This document shows, in pieces, positions 46,135 to 54,156 of a stretch of 64,000 bases of DNA. The notes beneath the pieces were generated by a model. That model ran no database searches. It worked only from the letters and a program-made list of their open reading frames with translations, and was not told where the DNA came from. The stretch spans positions 1 through 64,000 of the forward strand of contig NZ_RQHV01000029.1 in NCBI RefSeq assembly GCF_004771005.1, read 5' to 3'. This DNA comes from Leptospira ilyithenensis (GTDB lineage Bacteria; Spirochaetota; Leptospiria; Leptospirales; Leptospiraceae). The number at the start of each line of letters is the position of its first letter. Position 1 is the stretch's first letter. Made by a program: the position numbers and the translations under genes.

Positions 46135-46929
46135 TTATTTTCCTATATATACAGGTTTTCTTTTCTCAATGAAAGAATTTACTCCTTCTTTTCCATCTTC
46201 AGTTTGCATCAACCGGAGAGCGGTAGGAGTCAGGTCTTTTATAGCCTCCCGTTGCCCTTCTATGAAGTATTTTTGAGAATTTGCAATCACTGCTTGAACG
46301 GCAAGCGGAGCTTGAAGAGCAATTTTTCCTGCAAACTCTAGTGCACGGTTTAATAATTCTTTTTTTTGCACGACCTCTTGTATGATTCCCATTTTCAAAG
46401 CTTCTTCGGTTCCGAAATCATCTCCAGTTAAAAGATAACGCATGGAATTTCCCCATCCTGCCGTTCTTAAAAATCGAAAGGTTGCTCCGCCGAAAGGTAA
46501 AATCCCTCTAGTTACTTCCATTTGTGAAAATCTGGTTTTTTCAGCTGCGATAGCAATGTCGGATGCAAGTATGAGTTCGATTCCCAGTGTGAAACAAAAT
46601 CCATGGACAGCGCATATTATAGGTTTTGTCCGAGTCCTTGATGAAAAACCCACTCCCAGCGGATCTACATTGTTTGCCGCAAAGCGCAAGCCCCCTTGTT
46701 CCACCAGGGCTTTACTAACGCTATGCAATTCCAAACCAAAAGTAAAGTGCATACCATTTGCATAAAGTACAGCGCATCTGGAAGTGGAATCATCTTCATA
46801 CTCGGTAAAAGCATCGCTCAATTGATGAATCATCTCCATATTAACCGCATTCCGTTCTTCGGGCCTGTTCAAACATATTAGAAAGATATGATCTCTCTTT
46901 TCCGTTGTAATAAATCGGTTATTTGACAT
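46135..46929 (-). CDS. enoyl-CoA hydratase/isomerase (crotonase) family protein
   Basis: 264 residues. LICLNRPEERNAVNMEM, the oxyanion region MHFTFGLELHSV, and AVHGFCFTLGIELILASDIAIAAEKTRFSQMEVTRGILPFGGA match the crotonase fold. The substrate is unknown. A fatty or aromatic acyl-CoA is likely. Two TetR-type palindromes lie 39-94 bases upstream of ATG 46929, so the crotonase-CMD pair is probably repressed by a TetR-family protein encoded elsewhere. Confidence 0.88.
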   Translation of the reverse strand: MSNNRFITTEKRDHIFLICLNRPEERNAVNMEMIHQLSDAFTEYEDDSTSRCAVLYANGMHFTFGLELHSVSKALVEQGGLRFAANNVDPLGVGFSSRTRTKPIICAVHGFCFTLGIELILASDIAIAAEKTRFSQMEVTRGILPFGGATFRFLRTAGWGNSMRYLLTGDDFGTEEALKMGIIQEVVQKKELLNRALEFAGKIALQAPLAVQAVIANSQKYFIEGQREAIKDLTPTALRLMQTEDGKEGVNSFIEKRKPVYIGK

Positions 46930-46967
46930 TTGACCTACTCCTTCCTTATACTAATTGCCTCTATCAG

Positions 46968-46985
46968 GTAGACCAATTGGTATAC
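46968..46985. promoter_or_regulatory. TetR-type operator 1
   Basis: GTAGACCAATTGGTATAC: ACCAATTGGT is perfectly palindromic, and the outer bases extend the symmetry with one mismatched pair. The GACC/GGTC halves are the core seen at several TetR-family (NemR-like) sites. It lies 39 bases upstream of the crotonase start. Confidence 0.55.
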
Positions 46986-47005
46986 ATTTTTTAAGACTAG
47001 GCAAA

Positions 47006-47023
47006 GTAGACCGATATGTCTAC
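47006..47023. promoter_or_regulatory. TetR-type operator 2
   Basis: GTAGACCGATATGTCTAC: same outer halves as the first site (GTAGAC/GTCTAC perfectly complementary), centre to centre 38 bases away. The repetition supports a real operator pair. Confidence 0.55.
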
Positions 47024-47076
47024 AAATTAAAAAAAATAGAAACATGAAAAATAAACAGAATTCATAATCTCCGCCA

Positions 47077-47496
47077 ATGAGGAGAAGATATAACAGAACT
47101 GACCTATTTCTTTGTAATTACTTAATTAAAATGATGTTTCGTATAAACTCACTCGTTTCTATTATAATGATTTTAGGATTTTCCTTACGCGGTGTATGTT
47201 TGACAATTGGAATCATCTTCTTTATACATTTTCCTGAAACGTTATTTTTACTATCATTTCTACTTGCTTTTTGCTTCCATATTCGTCATTTTCTCCTACG
47301 ATGCCACTGATATCCTGGCAGTGTCTATCAGGGAAATGTAAAACTGTGGAAGCTTATTAAAGATAATCGTCATATAGATTTTATAGAGAGAAAATTTAAA
47401 GAATTGTCCGAAACGTCGAGATTGGGAGTTAATTTTCTCCAAATGACGTATATTTTGAGTTATGCGGCAATTTGGTGCTTCGGAGGTGAATGGTAA
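47077..47496 (+). pseudogene. decayed small membrane protein
   Basis: A 77-codon frame with two hydrophobic segments (SIIMILGFSLRGVCLTIGIIFF, LFLLSFLLAFCFH) stops at TGA 47308-47310. The same frame then stays open for 61 more codons, reading KLIKDNRHIDFIERKFKELSE and ending YAAIWCFGGEW before TAA 47494-47496. The second half looks like real protein (charged helix then hydrophobic end). One nonsense codon may have split it. No family was recognised. The 46930-47565 interval otherwise holds only the two operators and a ribosome site for the next gene. Confidence 0.3.
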
Positions 47497-47565
47497 AATT
47501 ACGCCACTTAAAATCATTAGATTCAATTATTACGTATTAGAAAAAAAATTAAAAGGAGTCGACTC

Positions 47566-48027
47566 ATGTCTAAAATTACACCCTTCCTCATGTTTAATGA
47601 TCAACTTGAGACTGCAATAGAGTTCTATACTTCAACGTTCCCTGATTCAGAAATAAAAAACATTGCTCGCACTGGCAACGATGGTCCAATTACCTCAGCC
47701 GAATTCGTTATCGGCGGTCAATTTTTTATGGGATACAACGGCGGTTCATATTTCGAGTTTTCAAATGGTTTTTCGCTTTTTGTTGACTGTGGGAATCAAG
47801 AAGAGGTCGACGAATTTTGGAATAAGCTTATCAGCGCGGGTGCAAAACCACTCCAGTGTGGCTGGATTACTGATCAATTCGGTATAACTTGGCAAATCGT
47901 ACCTAGACGTTTTATGGAACTTATTAACGATCCCAATCCGAAAAAAGTAAAAGCTGTAATGGATGCCATGATGGAAATGGTAAAACTTGAGGTTGCTACA
48001 CTTGAAAAAGCTTATAATGAGGCTTAA
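47566..48027 (+). CDS. VOC-superfamily PhnB-like protein (second copy)
   Basis: 153 residues. It opens ITPFLMFNDQLETAIEFYTSTF, with FFMGYNGGSYFEFSNGFSLFVDC and CGWITDQFGITWQIVP near the end. It is clearly related to the protein at 17798-18250 but not a recent duplicate. AAGGAG lies 9 bases before ATG 47566. No ArsR or SRPBCC gene accompanies it, and the surrounding DNA is AT-rich with decayed genes, consistent with acquired or relic DNA. Confidence 0.87.
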   Translation: MSKITPFLMFNDQLETAIEFYTSTFPDSEIKNIARTGNDGPITSAEFVIGGQFFMGYNGGSYFEFSNGFSLFVDCGNQEEVDEFWNKLISAGAKPLQCGWITDQFGITWQIVPRRFMELINDPNPKKVKAVMDAMMEMVKLEVATLEKAYNEA

Positions 48028-48357
48028 GTAGTTTCGATAACTACAGCCCAGTCGATGAATCAGTGACCTATTATGAGTTTGGCCTGTGGCTTTGGATAAT
48101 TTCAGAACCTAACTTTTCAAAAGACTTCCTCAAATCCGTCTCCGTTAGGGTAATAATGCGATGTAATTCAAAACACAGACCAAACTACAGCTAACCACTG
48201 CATGCAGGCTCAGCTACGACCAACGTCGGTAAGGCTAGTTCGTTAAGTGTCATGACACCAAAATATTATTAAAAACAATAGTAGGGATAAAATGATTCTG
48301 CTAAATTTTTTGTTAAAAAATTCCAATGTAAATATCTGAGTTAAAGAGATCAAACCT
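48028..48357. other. non-coding stretch with structured repeats
   Basis: No convincing gene. It holds an inverted repeat CCTAAC/GTTAGG (48108-48149) with an inner AGAC/GTCT pair, and a second imperfect stem around 48204-48234 (CAGCTACGAC and GTCGGTAAGGCT with unpaired bases). The boxes resemble the ends of integron attC sites but fall short of the consensus in size and in one or more positions. Confidence 0.35.
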
Positions 48358-48927
48358 ATGTACATTAAAATTTTCACAATGCTTTCGCTTATTTCAACAT
48401 TCAGTTGTAGCTCCCTAAATCGAAGAACAATAACTGCTGCGGATTTATTAGGTGTTAATGATCCTATTAAATTCGATAATTCATTGTTTTTTCTTGTTTG
48501 GGCAGCCAAGCCCCAACCAAATTATACAAAGCAAGAATATCTGCCTAAGGGTGAAACTTTAGATAGATATTCCAGAATGATACTAATTGAAAATTTCAAT
48601 GGGAAAATAACTCCAGAAAATGCCGTCGCTTCAAAAGTTAATGAACTACAACAAAGGAAATCATTTGATCCGACTGTAAATTTTGAAATAATTAAATCTG
48701 AATCTACAAGCGAATATGCAATAGATTTTATTATATGGTCTGAAAAACAAAATATTGTAGAATGGAATATATACAGGTATCGTCCTACAAAGAGTGGAAT
48801 TGCTTTATTTGGACTAAGCTTGCGAGCTTACGATTATGATCAAAAAAAATTTCTTTCTAATCTGCGTTTTACGAGAATCAAATATATTGTAGAATTTTCT
48901 AAATCTGAGTTTCCAATTATTAATTAA
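48358..48927 (+). CDS. lipoprotein of unknown function
   Basis: 189 residues. The N-terminus MYIKIFTMLSLISTFSC is a lipoprotein signal (Cys17). The mature part is mixed alpha/beta with AKPQPNYTKQEYLPKGETL and IDFIIWSEKQNIVEWNIYRY. No family was recognised. The codons are AT-rich compared with the copper and cyclase operons, suggesting transfer. No partner gene is close. Confidence 0.7.
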   Translation: MYIKIFTMLSLISTFSCSSLNRRTITAADLLGVNDPIKFDNSLFFLVWAAKPQPNYTKQEYLPKGETLDRYSRMILIENFNGKITPENAVASKVNELQQRKSFDPTVNFEIIKSESTSEYAIDFIIWSEKQNIVEWNIYRYRPTKSGIALFGLSLRAYDYDQKKFLSNLRFTRIKYIVEFSKSEFPIIN

Positions 48928-49069
48928 AATTATTATGGAAAATAAGGAATGATAGTCTTTCAAACCGTGAATAAATTTGTTTTTTACTGTGGGGGTTATT
49001 AATAAGGTGTTTTCATCAATATCGTTCCGAAAGCGAAGTATTTATTATACTTAAGGAATTAAGTTAATT

Positions 49070-49378
49070 ATGAAATACATCGCATTGCTCAGAGGAATAA
49101 ATGTTGGAGGAAATCGAAAAGTCGAAATGAAAAAACTAAGGAACCTTTTTGAGTCCCTTGGATACATAAACGTTTCAACGTATATCAATTCAGGGAATGT
49201 TATTTTTGAATCAGAATATATTGATGTTCGTTATATCAAAGGTGCTATCTACTGGAATGTTAAAAGAGAAAATATTTACAAAAGCCATCTGGCCAAAGTA
49301 ATTAGTCATAAATTTTACAAGTCCATGACTATAAGAAATGTTAATACTGCGAGATTCCTGGCAGGGAATAAAAAGTAA
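49070..49378 (+). pseudogene. DUF1697 protein with internal deletion
   Basis: 102 residues. The N-terminus [20 protein letters not shown] and the segment [12 protein letters not shown] are the start of DUF1697. The C-terminus [15 protein letters not shown] and [13 protein letters not shown] is its end. The middle of about 80 residues present in full-length members (about 180) is absent, and the two parts are joined in frame after FESEY. The fold core is likely lost, so this is probably a decayed gene even though the frame is open. Confidence 0.75.
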
Positions 49379-49389
49379 GAGGCGATCAA

Positions 49390-49791
49390 ATGGAACTCAA
49401 ACACATCAATCCCGGAAATATGGCAAAACCAAGAGGATACTCTCATGCCATCTCAGTTAAGGGAAATTACAAGACCATCTACATTGGTGGACAAAATGCA
49501 ATTGACGGAAATGAAAATCTTATAGGTAAGAATAATTTTAAAGAACAGACTGAACAGGTTTTAATAAACATAGAGAAAATTTTGGAAAGCATTGACGCAA
49601 AATTTGAAAATATAATCAAGTTTAACATAAATATTCTTCAAGGGCAAAATCCACAAGAAGGCTTTCAAGTTTTTCAACAAAAATGGAAAGATAACGACAA
49701 CTTTCCCGCCGTAACAGTTCTGTTTGTTGCAGGTCTTGGCAATCCTGATTGGTTAGTAGAAATAGACGCAATTGCAGTTATTTCAGAATAA
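49390..49791 (+). CDS. RidA-family protein
   Basis: 133 residues with the RidA/YjgF layout: HINPGNMAKPRGYSHAI, YIGGQNAID, a helix EQTEQVLINIEKILESI and a C-terminal AGLGNPDWLVEIDAIAV. The Arg of the RidA active site (usual C-terminal R near the G...P..VEI segment) is not obvious, so imine deaminase activity is uncertain. It may belong to the Rid-like subgroups of unknown function. It starts 11 bases after the DUF1697 remnant. Confidence 0.82.
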   Translation: MELKHINPGNMAKPRGYSHAISVKGNYKTIYIGGQNAIDGNENLIGKNNFKEQTEQVLINIEKILESIDAKFENIIKFNINILQGQNPQEGFQVFQQKWKDNDNFPAVTVLFVAGLGNPDWLVEIDAIAVISE

Positions 49792-49866
49792 TTGTATTTG
49801 AAAAACGAAATTTATGAGCGATGAGTAAAGCCTATCATAAAGAATATGAACCGAAAAAATTTCAGT

Positions 49867-50112
49867 TTATTTTTTATCAGATAGGTTTTTGTATTCTTCG
49901 TCCGTAATCCGGTCCAACCGATTCACTACACCTTTTCAAATATTCAGCCTGACAACGATTTTCGTAAAACTATTGTCAGGCGTCGCTATGTTACCTTTTA
50001 CAGAAGTTGTATTTTCTGTTTTCTGTATCTTCTTCTCCTTCGGTTCAGGACTATTGCACGAAAAACTCAGTAATATAACAACCGCTAACAATGCAATGTT
50101 TGTCTTTTTCAT
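49867..50112 (-). pseudogene. small lipoprotein with in-frame stop
   Basis: Starts MKKTNIALLAVVILLSFSC (lipobox Cys19), followed by NSPEPKEKKIQ and a polar stretch to TGA 49936-49938 after 58 residues. The same frame continues for 22 codons (KGVVNRLDRITDEEYKNLSDKK) to TAA 49867-49869, with a charged SHOCT-like end. Either the 58-residue form is functional or the TGA is a recent nonsense mutation. Confidence 0.5.
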
Positions 50113-50147
50113 TTGATACTTAATGCGTAACTTTTTCGCCTGCCCTT

Positions 50148-51326
50148 TTAAATCGTTGACGTATCAATTACGAAGCGGTATCTAGCTTCTTTATTAACAA
50201 CCTTTTCCCATGCTTGATTGATTTCATTTGCAGTAATCAATTCTATTTGAGGATAAATTTTATTTTTTGCACAGAAATCGACAATTTCCTGAGTTTGGGG
50301 AATACCTCCTATCAGCGAGCCGTTATAATTCACCCTGTTAAAGATAAACGCAAAATTATTAAGAGTCAACTCACCTCCAACGGGAACACCTACTTGTGTA
50401 AATGAACCGTATGGTTTCACCAAAGATGCGTATGCTCCCAAATTATAATTATACGGAATAGTCGAAATCATATAATCCAATGTTTTATTGTATGCCTTAA
50501 GTTTCTCTAAAGAGTCCACATAGATCGCTTCCTTAGCACCGAAGGAAAGGATATCTTCAACCTTACTTTTAGTGGTTGTAAAAGCGTAAACCTCCACCCC
50601 CTTCGCAACCGCTAACTTGATCGCGATATGACCAAGTCCTCCGATTCCTGCAATTCCCACCTTGTCTCCTTTTTTTAAGTTCGATTTTACAAGTGGTGAG
50701 TAGGTAGTAATACCAGCACATAACAAGGGAGCTGCGTCCTGCAACCGCATAGATTTTGGTATTCTTATAACGAAATGTTCCTTAACTACGATATTACTTG
50801 AATATCCCCCTTGAGTGATTCCGGATGGGGAAGTTTTATCCGGATAACCGTAAGTAAAGAGTGTTGCGTTATTATCGCAATGTTGTTCTTCTCCTGCCTT
50901 GCAACTTTCGCAGGTTCCGCAACTATCAACCATACAGCCGACTCCTGCGTGATCTCCCGTTTTAAACTTGGTAACATTCTTTCCTACGGAGATAACCACT
51001 CCTGCAATTTCATGACCGGGAACTTGCGGATACTGTTGAGGTCCCCAATGTCCTCTCATTTGATGGATATCCGAATGACAGATACCGGAGAATTTGATAT
51101 CGATAAGAACATCATCGTCTCCAAGTTCTCTTCGTTCAAAGGACCATTTGGATAACTTCCCTGATTTATTTTTTGCGGCGTACCCCTTGGAAAGGACATA
51201 TTTTCCCGCTTTTTTGCTGCTCTGCGCAAAAGCTTTTCCAGCTTTCCCTAAAATAACAACCGAACCGAGAACAGTTGCCGCTCCATTAATAAACGTTTCT
51301 CTCGATAATTTTTTTTCTTCAGACAT
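50148..51326 (-). CDS. zinc alcohol dehydrogenase (CAD/YahK type) with export-like N-terminus
   Basis: 392 residues. The catalytic zinc ligands are in SGICHSDIHQMRGHW and GHEIAGVV. The structural zinc Cys are in GCMVDSCGTCESCKAGEEQHC, and the NADP fold is IAGIGGLGHIAIKLAVAKG. It belongs to the cinnamyl-alcohol/aldehyde reductase group. Unusually, about 45 residues precede the domain, with KLSRETFINGAATVLGSVVIL and AFAQSS. This resembles a weak Tat-type signal with a single Arg followed by an AxA-like site. A 'substrate-binding'-type signal remnant or non-exported anchor is possible. An AraC regulator lies upstream on the same strand. Confidence 0.88.
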   Translation of the reverse strand: MSEEKKLSRETFINGAATVLGSVVILGKAGKAFAQSSKKAGKYVLSKGYAAKNKSGKLSKWSFERRELGDDDVLIDIKFSGICHSDIHQMRGHWGPQQYPQVPGHEIAGVVISVGKNVTKFKTGDHAGVGCMVDSCGTCESCKAGEEQHCDNNATLFTYGYPDKTSPSGITQGGYSSNIVVKEHFVIRIPKSMRLQDAAPLLCAGITTYSPLVKSNLKKGDKVGIAGIGGLGHIAIKLAVAKGVEVYAFTTTKSKVEDILSFGAKEAIYVDSLEKLKAYNKTLDYMISTIPYNYNLGAYASLVKPYGSFTQVGVPVGGELTLNNFAFIFNRVNYNGSLIGGIPQTQEIVDFCAKNKIYPQIELITANEINQAWEKVVNKEARYRFVIDTSTI

Positions 51327-51485
51327 TGCTAAATCTCCCTATGATTCCTTTTCTCAGGATTTGCCATTTTCATTCAAGAGTAGTCTATGAGTTCGATTTA
51401 ATCAATGCCGGATCTTTTTTTTTCATGCCTAATTTTACAAAAGGATGATTTTGGAGCTTTTACTCGGGATGAAAGAGATCTAGGT

Positions 51486-51539
51486 GTTTGCGGTTGGTCG
51501 TATAATGGAATGAGAAACATTCGTTATACGACTGCAAAC
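51486..51539. repeat. long imperfect hairpin between araC and adh
   Basis: Stems GTTTGC/GCAAAC, GTCGTATAA (51497-51505)/TTATACGAC (51524-51532) and GAATG/CATTC nest around an AGAAA loop. On the minus strand it follows the AraC stop by 14 bases. There is no T run, so it may be a weak terminator, an RNA element or an operator array before adh. Confidence 0.45.
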
Positions 51540-51552
51540 GAAGGATAATGTT

Positions 51553-52491
51553 CTACGTATAGATTGAGCTGTTTCTATCCGCAGAATATGATACCGCCGC
51601 CCCTCCCATACTTGTAGAATCTTTTCCAGGTGTGATTCCAAAGAGGCGTTTGTATTCGCGACTAAATTGAGAAGGACTTTCGTATCCAACCTTTAGTGCT
51701 GCGTTATAAACATTCATTCCTTGTTGGGTAATGAGAATTCGCGCCTTATGGAGTTTCATGTTTTTTACATATTGGATCGGTGGAGTATTCGTTATGGCTT
51801 TAAAACAAGAATGAAAGGAAGAAACACTCATCCCGGCATCCAAAGCTAGAGACTTTAAATCCATGCCAGCATCACTAGATTCATGGATCTTGTTAAGTGC
51901 TCGTGCTACTTTAAAAAAGTTACGATTTCGATACGCTAGTGCTCTTAAACCTCCATGATGATCTTCACAAAGTATTCTATAGATCAGTTCCCTTAGAATC
52001 ATCGGTCCAAGAATGCAACAGTCATTTGGTGATGATAATATTTCCAAAAGTCTGTGGACTGTCCCGGCAAGGGAATCCGAAAGCGGGGCCGAATAAATAC
52101 CTTTGGGAAGATCATTTTCCTTTAATGTCATCTCTTTCACTTGCATTAAAATCTCAGTGACGATAATCGGATCGATCATGACATTTAAACCAAGGATCGG
52201 CTCATCCTGACTTCCAAACGTTTCGCATTCAATCGGTAAGGGTATGGACAAAACCAAGTAGTTCAATGGATCGTATGTATAAGTTTCGCCTCCGAGAAAT
52301 ACACGTTTCTTTCCTTGAACGAGAATGATAATGCCAGGTTCGTATGCTTTCGGTTCGCGAGGGGAAGAGTCTTCGAATCGGAACAGTTGGATTCCTTTGA
52401 TTGCAGATGATATAACTCCGACTTCAGGAACGAGAGGATCTAGGAGTTCTGCCAATCGCAAACGATTATTTTCATACTGGTTCAGGGGCAT
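51553..52491 (-). CDS. AraC-family regulator with AraC_N domain
   Basis: 312 residues. An N-terminal cupin-like AraC_N domain (AYEPGIIILVQGKKRVFLGGETYTYD, LVLSIPLP) and two C-terminal HTH motifs (SLALDAGMSVSSFHSCFKAI and ALKVGYESPSQFSREYKRLFG). This type often controls an adjacent oxidoreductase. It lies 226 bases upstream of the alcohol dehydrogenase on the same strand and may regulate it. The effector is unknown. Confidence 0.9.
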   Translation of the reverse strand: MPLNQYENNRLRLAELLDPLVPEVGVISSAIKGIQLFRFEDSSPREPKAYEPGIIILVQGKKRVFLGGETYTYDPLNYLVLSIPLPIECETFGSQDEPILGLNVMIDPIIVTEILMQVKEMTLKENDLPKGIYSAPLSDSLAGTVHRLLEILSSPNDCCILGPMILRELIYRILCEDHHGGLRALAYRNRNFFKVARALNKIHESSDAGMDLKSLALDAGMSVSSFHSCFKAITNTPPIQYVKNMKLHKARILITQQGMNVYNAALKVGYESPSQFSREYKRLFGITPGKDSTSMGGAAVSYSADRNSSIYT

Positions 52492-52670
52492 TTTGCTACT
52501 TTCTTCTGATTCTTAGTCCTCAAATTCATGCAGGTTACCATAATTATTTTAAGAATTTGAAAAAATTGGCAAGAATAAATAAGATGAGGCGTTCTTAATT
52601 GTTAAGCAAAGTGATTGTAGTTGCACAGTTTTGAAGATAGGCAGGATATCGGATACTCCCGCCCGTACGT

Positions 52671-53948
52671 TCAATAACGGTTGTAATAACCGCTTAACAA
52701 TATGGAATCACAAAGTGTACCTTTTGCAGCTGTGTCAATCAGAAGAAAGTTGTCATTCGTATGAGGCATTGTAAATATTTTTCCCGAAGAAGTCAAAATT
52801 CCGTCCCCCCATTTGTTTCCGAAAGAGGGCCCGGCAGTAATGCTTGAGCTAACATATGTTTCAGGATCAAATATTAAAACCTCTGACGCATCGGCAGGCA
52901 TTGTATAGATTCTTCCATCGGGAGATAAAACTCCCCCACGCCATTTGGCGGATCCGGAGATCGGTGAACTCAAAGAATAAGAAGAGTTAGCCGAAGGATC
53001 AATAACGAGAAATGAATTTTCAGTGGAAGGCATTCCGAAAATCAAACCGTTGGAAGTAAGGACTCCTTGCCTCCATTTCCCCAGACCTGTTTTCGGGGAA
53101 GGAATGCTAGTGGCGGTATCACTTGTAGGATCAATGATTAAAATCTGATCCGTATCAAGGGGAATGCCGTAAATTTTTCCGTTCGGTGCAAGAGCACCCC
53201 CTTCCCATTTATTTGTTCCTGACACGGGAGATGCAAAACTAGCGGCTGTGTTTGTAGAAGGATCAATCACCAATATGGAATTTTCATTTACTGGCAAACC
53301 ATATATCTTTCCGTTAGGTGCAAGAATACCTCCCCTCCATTTGCTAGTTCCTGTCACGGGAGTGGGAAATGTGGTTATCGTATCGGTCGTCGGATCAATC
53401 ACCAATATGGAATCTGCATTTCTCGGAATCGCATAAATTTTTCCGTTCTGAGCAAGAACTCCTCCTTCCCATTTGCCGGTTCCGGTAATCTGTGAAGGAA
53501 TTAATTTCGTAGAGTATGTCAGCGGATCAAATACCAAAATATTACTCTCATTATAAGGAATACCGTAAATCTTTCCATTGGGTGCAAGAACTCCTCCCAA
53601 CCATTTGGCAAGCCCGGTTACGGGAGAAGTCACCAAACCAGTAGAAGGTGGTCCAGCTCCCAGAACCGCCTGCCGTTTTAGTTCACTTTGAATCAAATAC
53701 CAGTATTTAGGTTGAACCGCTTGCAAAATAGAAAGTTCACAAACTTTCTTTTCGGGTATTTTGATACAAGGGCTGAGATCGGTTTCAAAGTAAGTCCCCA
53801 TGGCAAGTAAATCACGATATTTGGCGGAAGTAGGATCACATTCATTTTCCAAATTGGGAGATTGGCAAAATAGGAACAAAACAGAAGCCAGAAAATTTGT
53901 CAATAGGATATAAACGGAGGGTATTGCCGCTTTGATGCTTCTGTTCAT
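52671..53948 (-). CDS. lipoprotein with seven propeller-like repeats
   Basis: 425 residues from ATG 53948, chosen because the lipobox (SVLFLFC) follows directly. The longer ORF adds 32 residues before it. After a Cys-containing linker come seven repeats of about 43 residues: KWxGGVLAPNGKIYGIP, then ILVIDPxT and a variable turn ending TG. The number and length fit a seven-bladed beta-propeller closed on itself. Ligand unknown. The two last Cys lie at the C-terminus (TLCDSI) and may bridge to the linker. It probably acts at the cell surface or in the periplasm. Confidence 0.75.
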   Translation of the reverse strand: MNRSIKAAIPSVYILLTNFLASVLFLFCQSPNLENECDPTSAKYRDLLAMGTYFETDLSPCIKIPEKKVCELSILQAVQPKYWYLIQSELKRQAVLGAGPPSTGLVTSPVTGLAKWLGGVLAPNGKIYGIPYNESNILVFDPLTYSTKLIPSQITGTGKWEGGVLAQNGKIYAIPRNADSILVIDPTTDTITTFPTPVTGTSKWRGGILAPNGKIYGLPVNENSILVIDPSTNTAASFASPVSGTNKWEGGALAPNGKIYGIPLDTDQILIIDPTSDTATSIPSPKTGLGKWRQGVLTSNGLIFGMPSTENSFLVIDPSANSSYSLSSPISGSAKWRGGVLSPDGRIYTMPADASEVLIFDPETYVSSSITAGPSFGNKWGDGILTSSGKIFTMPHTNDNFLLIDTAAKGTLCDSILLSGYYNRY

Positions 53949-54156
53949 ATTTCGCAGATACCAATTTATTATCCACTCGATCCAAAATCCAGAATGATTT
54001 ATTTTCCGAAGGAGCATAATCCGTTTTTTTGGCTCTATTTCCAAATGATTTTATACCACTAGGCATATGCAGAAATACCACAGTGTATTAGTTAAACATA
54101 ATATTCTTTTCGTTATTTAAAAATCCCTTTTCGCAAGAAAGATAAGTCTAAAAAAA

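Noticed and set aside
47296..47526. 76-residue minus-strand ORF
   Set aside because: No signal, motif or ribosome site. The plus strand in the same place gives a more protein-like reading.
49889..50116. 75-residue plus-strand ORF
   Set aside because: It is antisense to a small lipoprotein with a clear signal peptide and has no features of its own.
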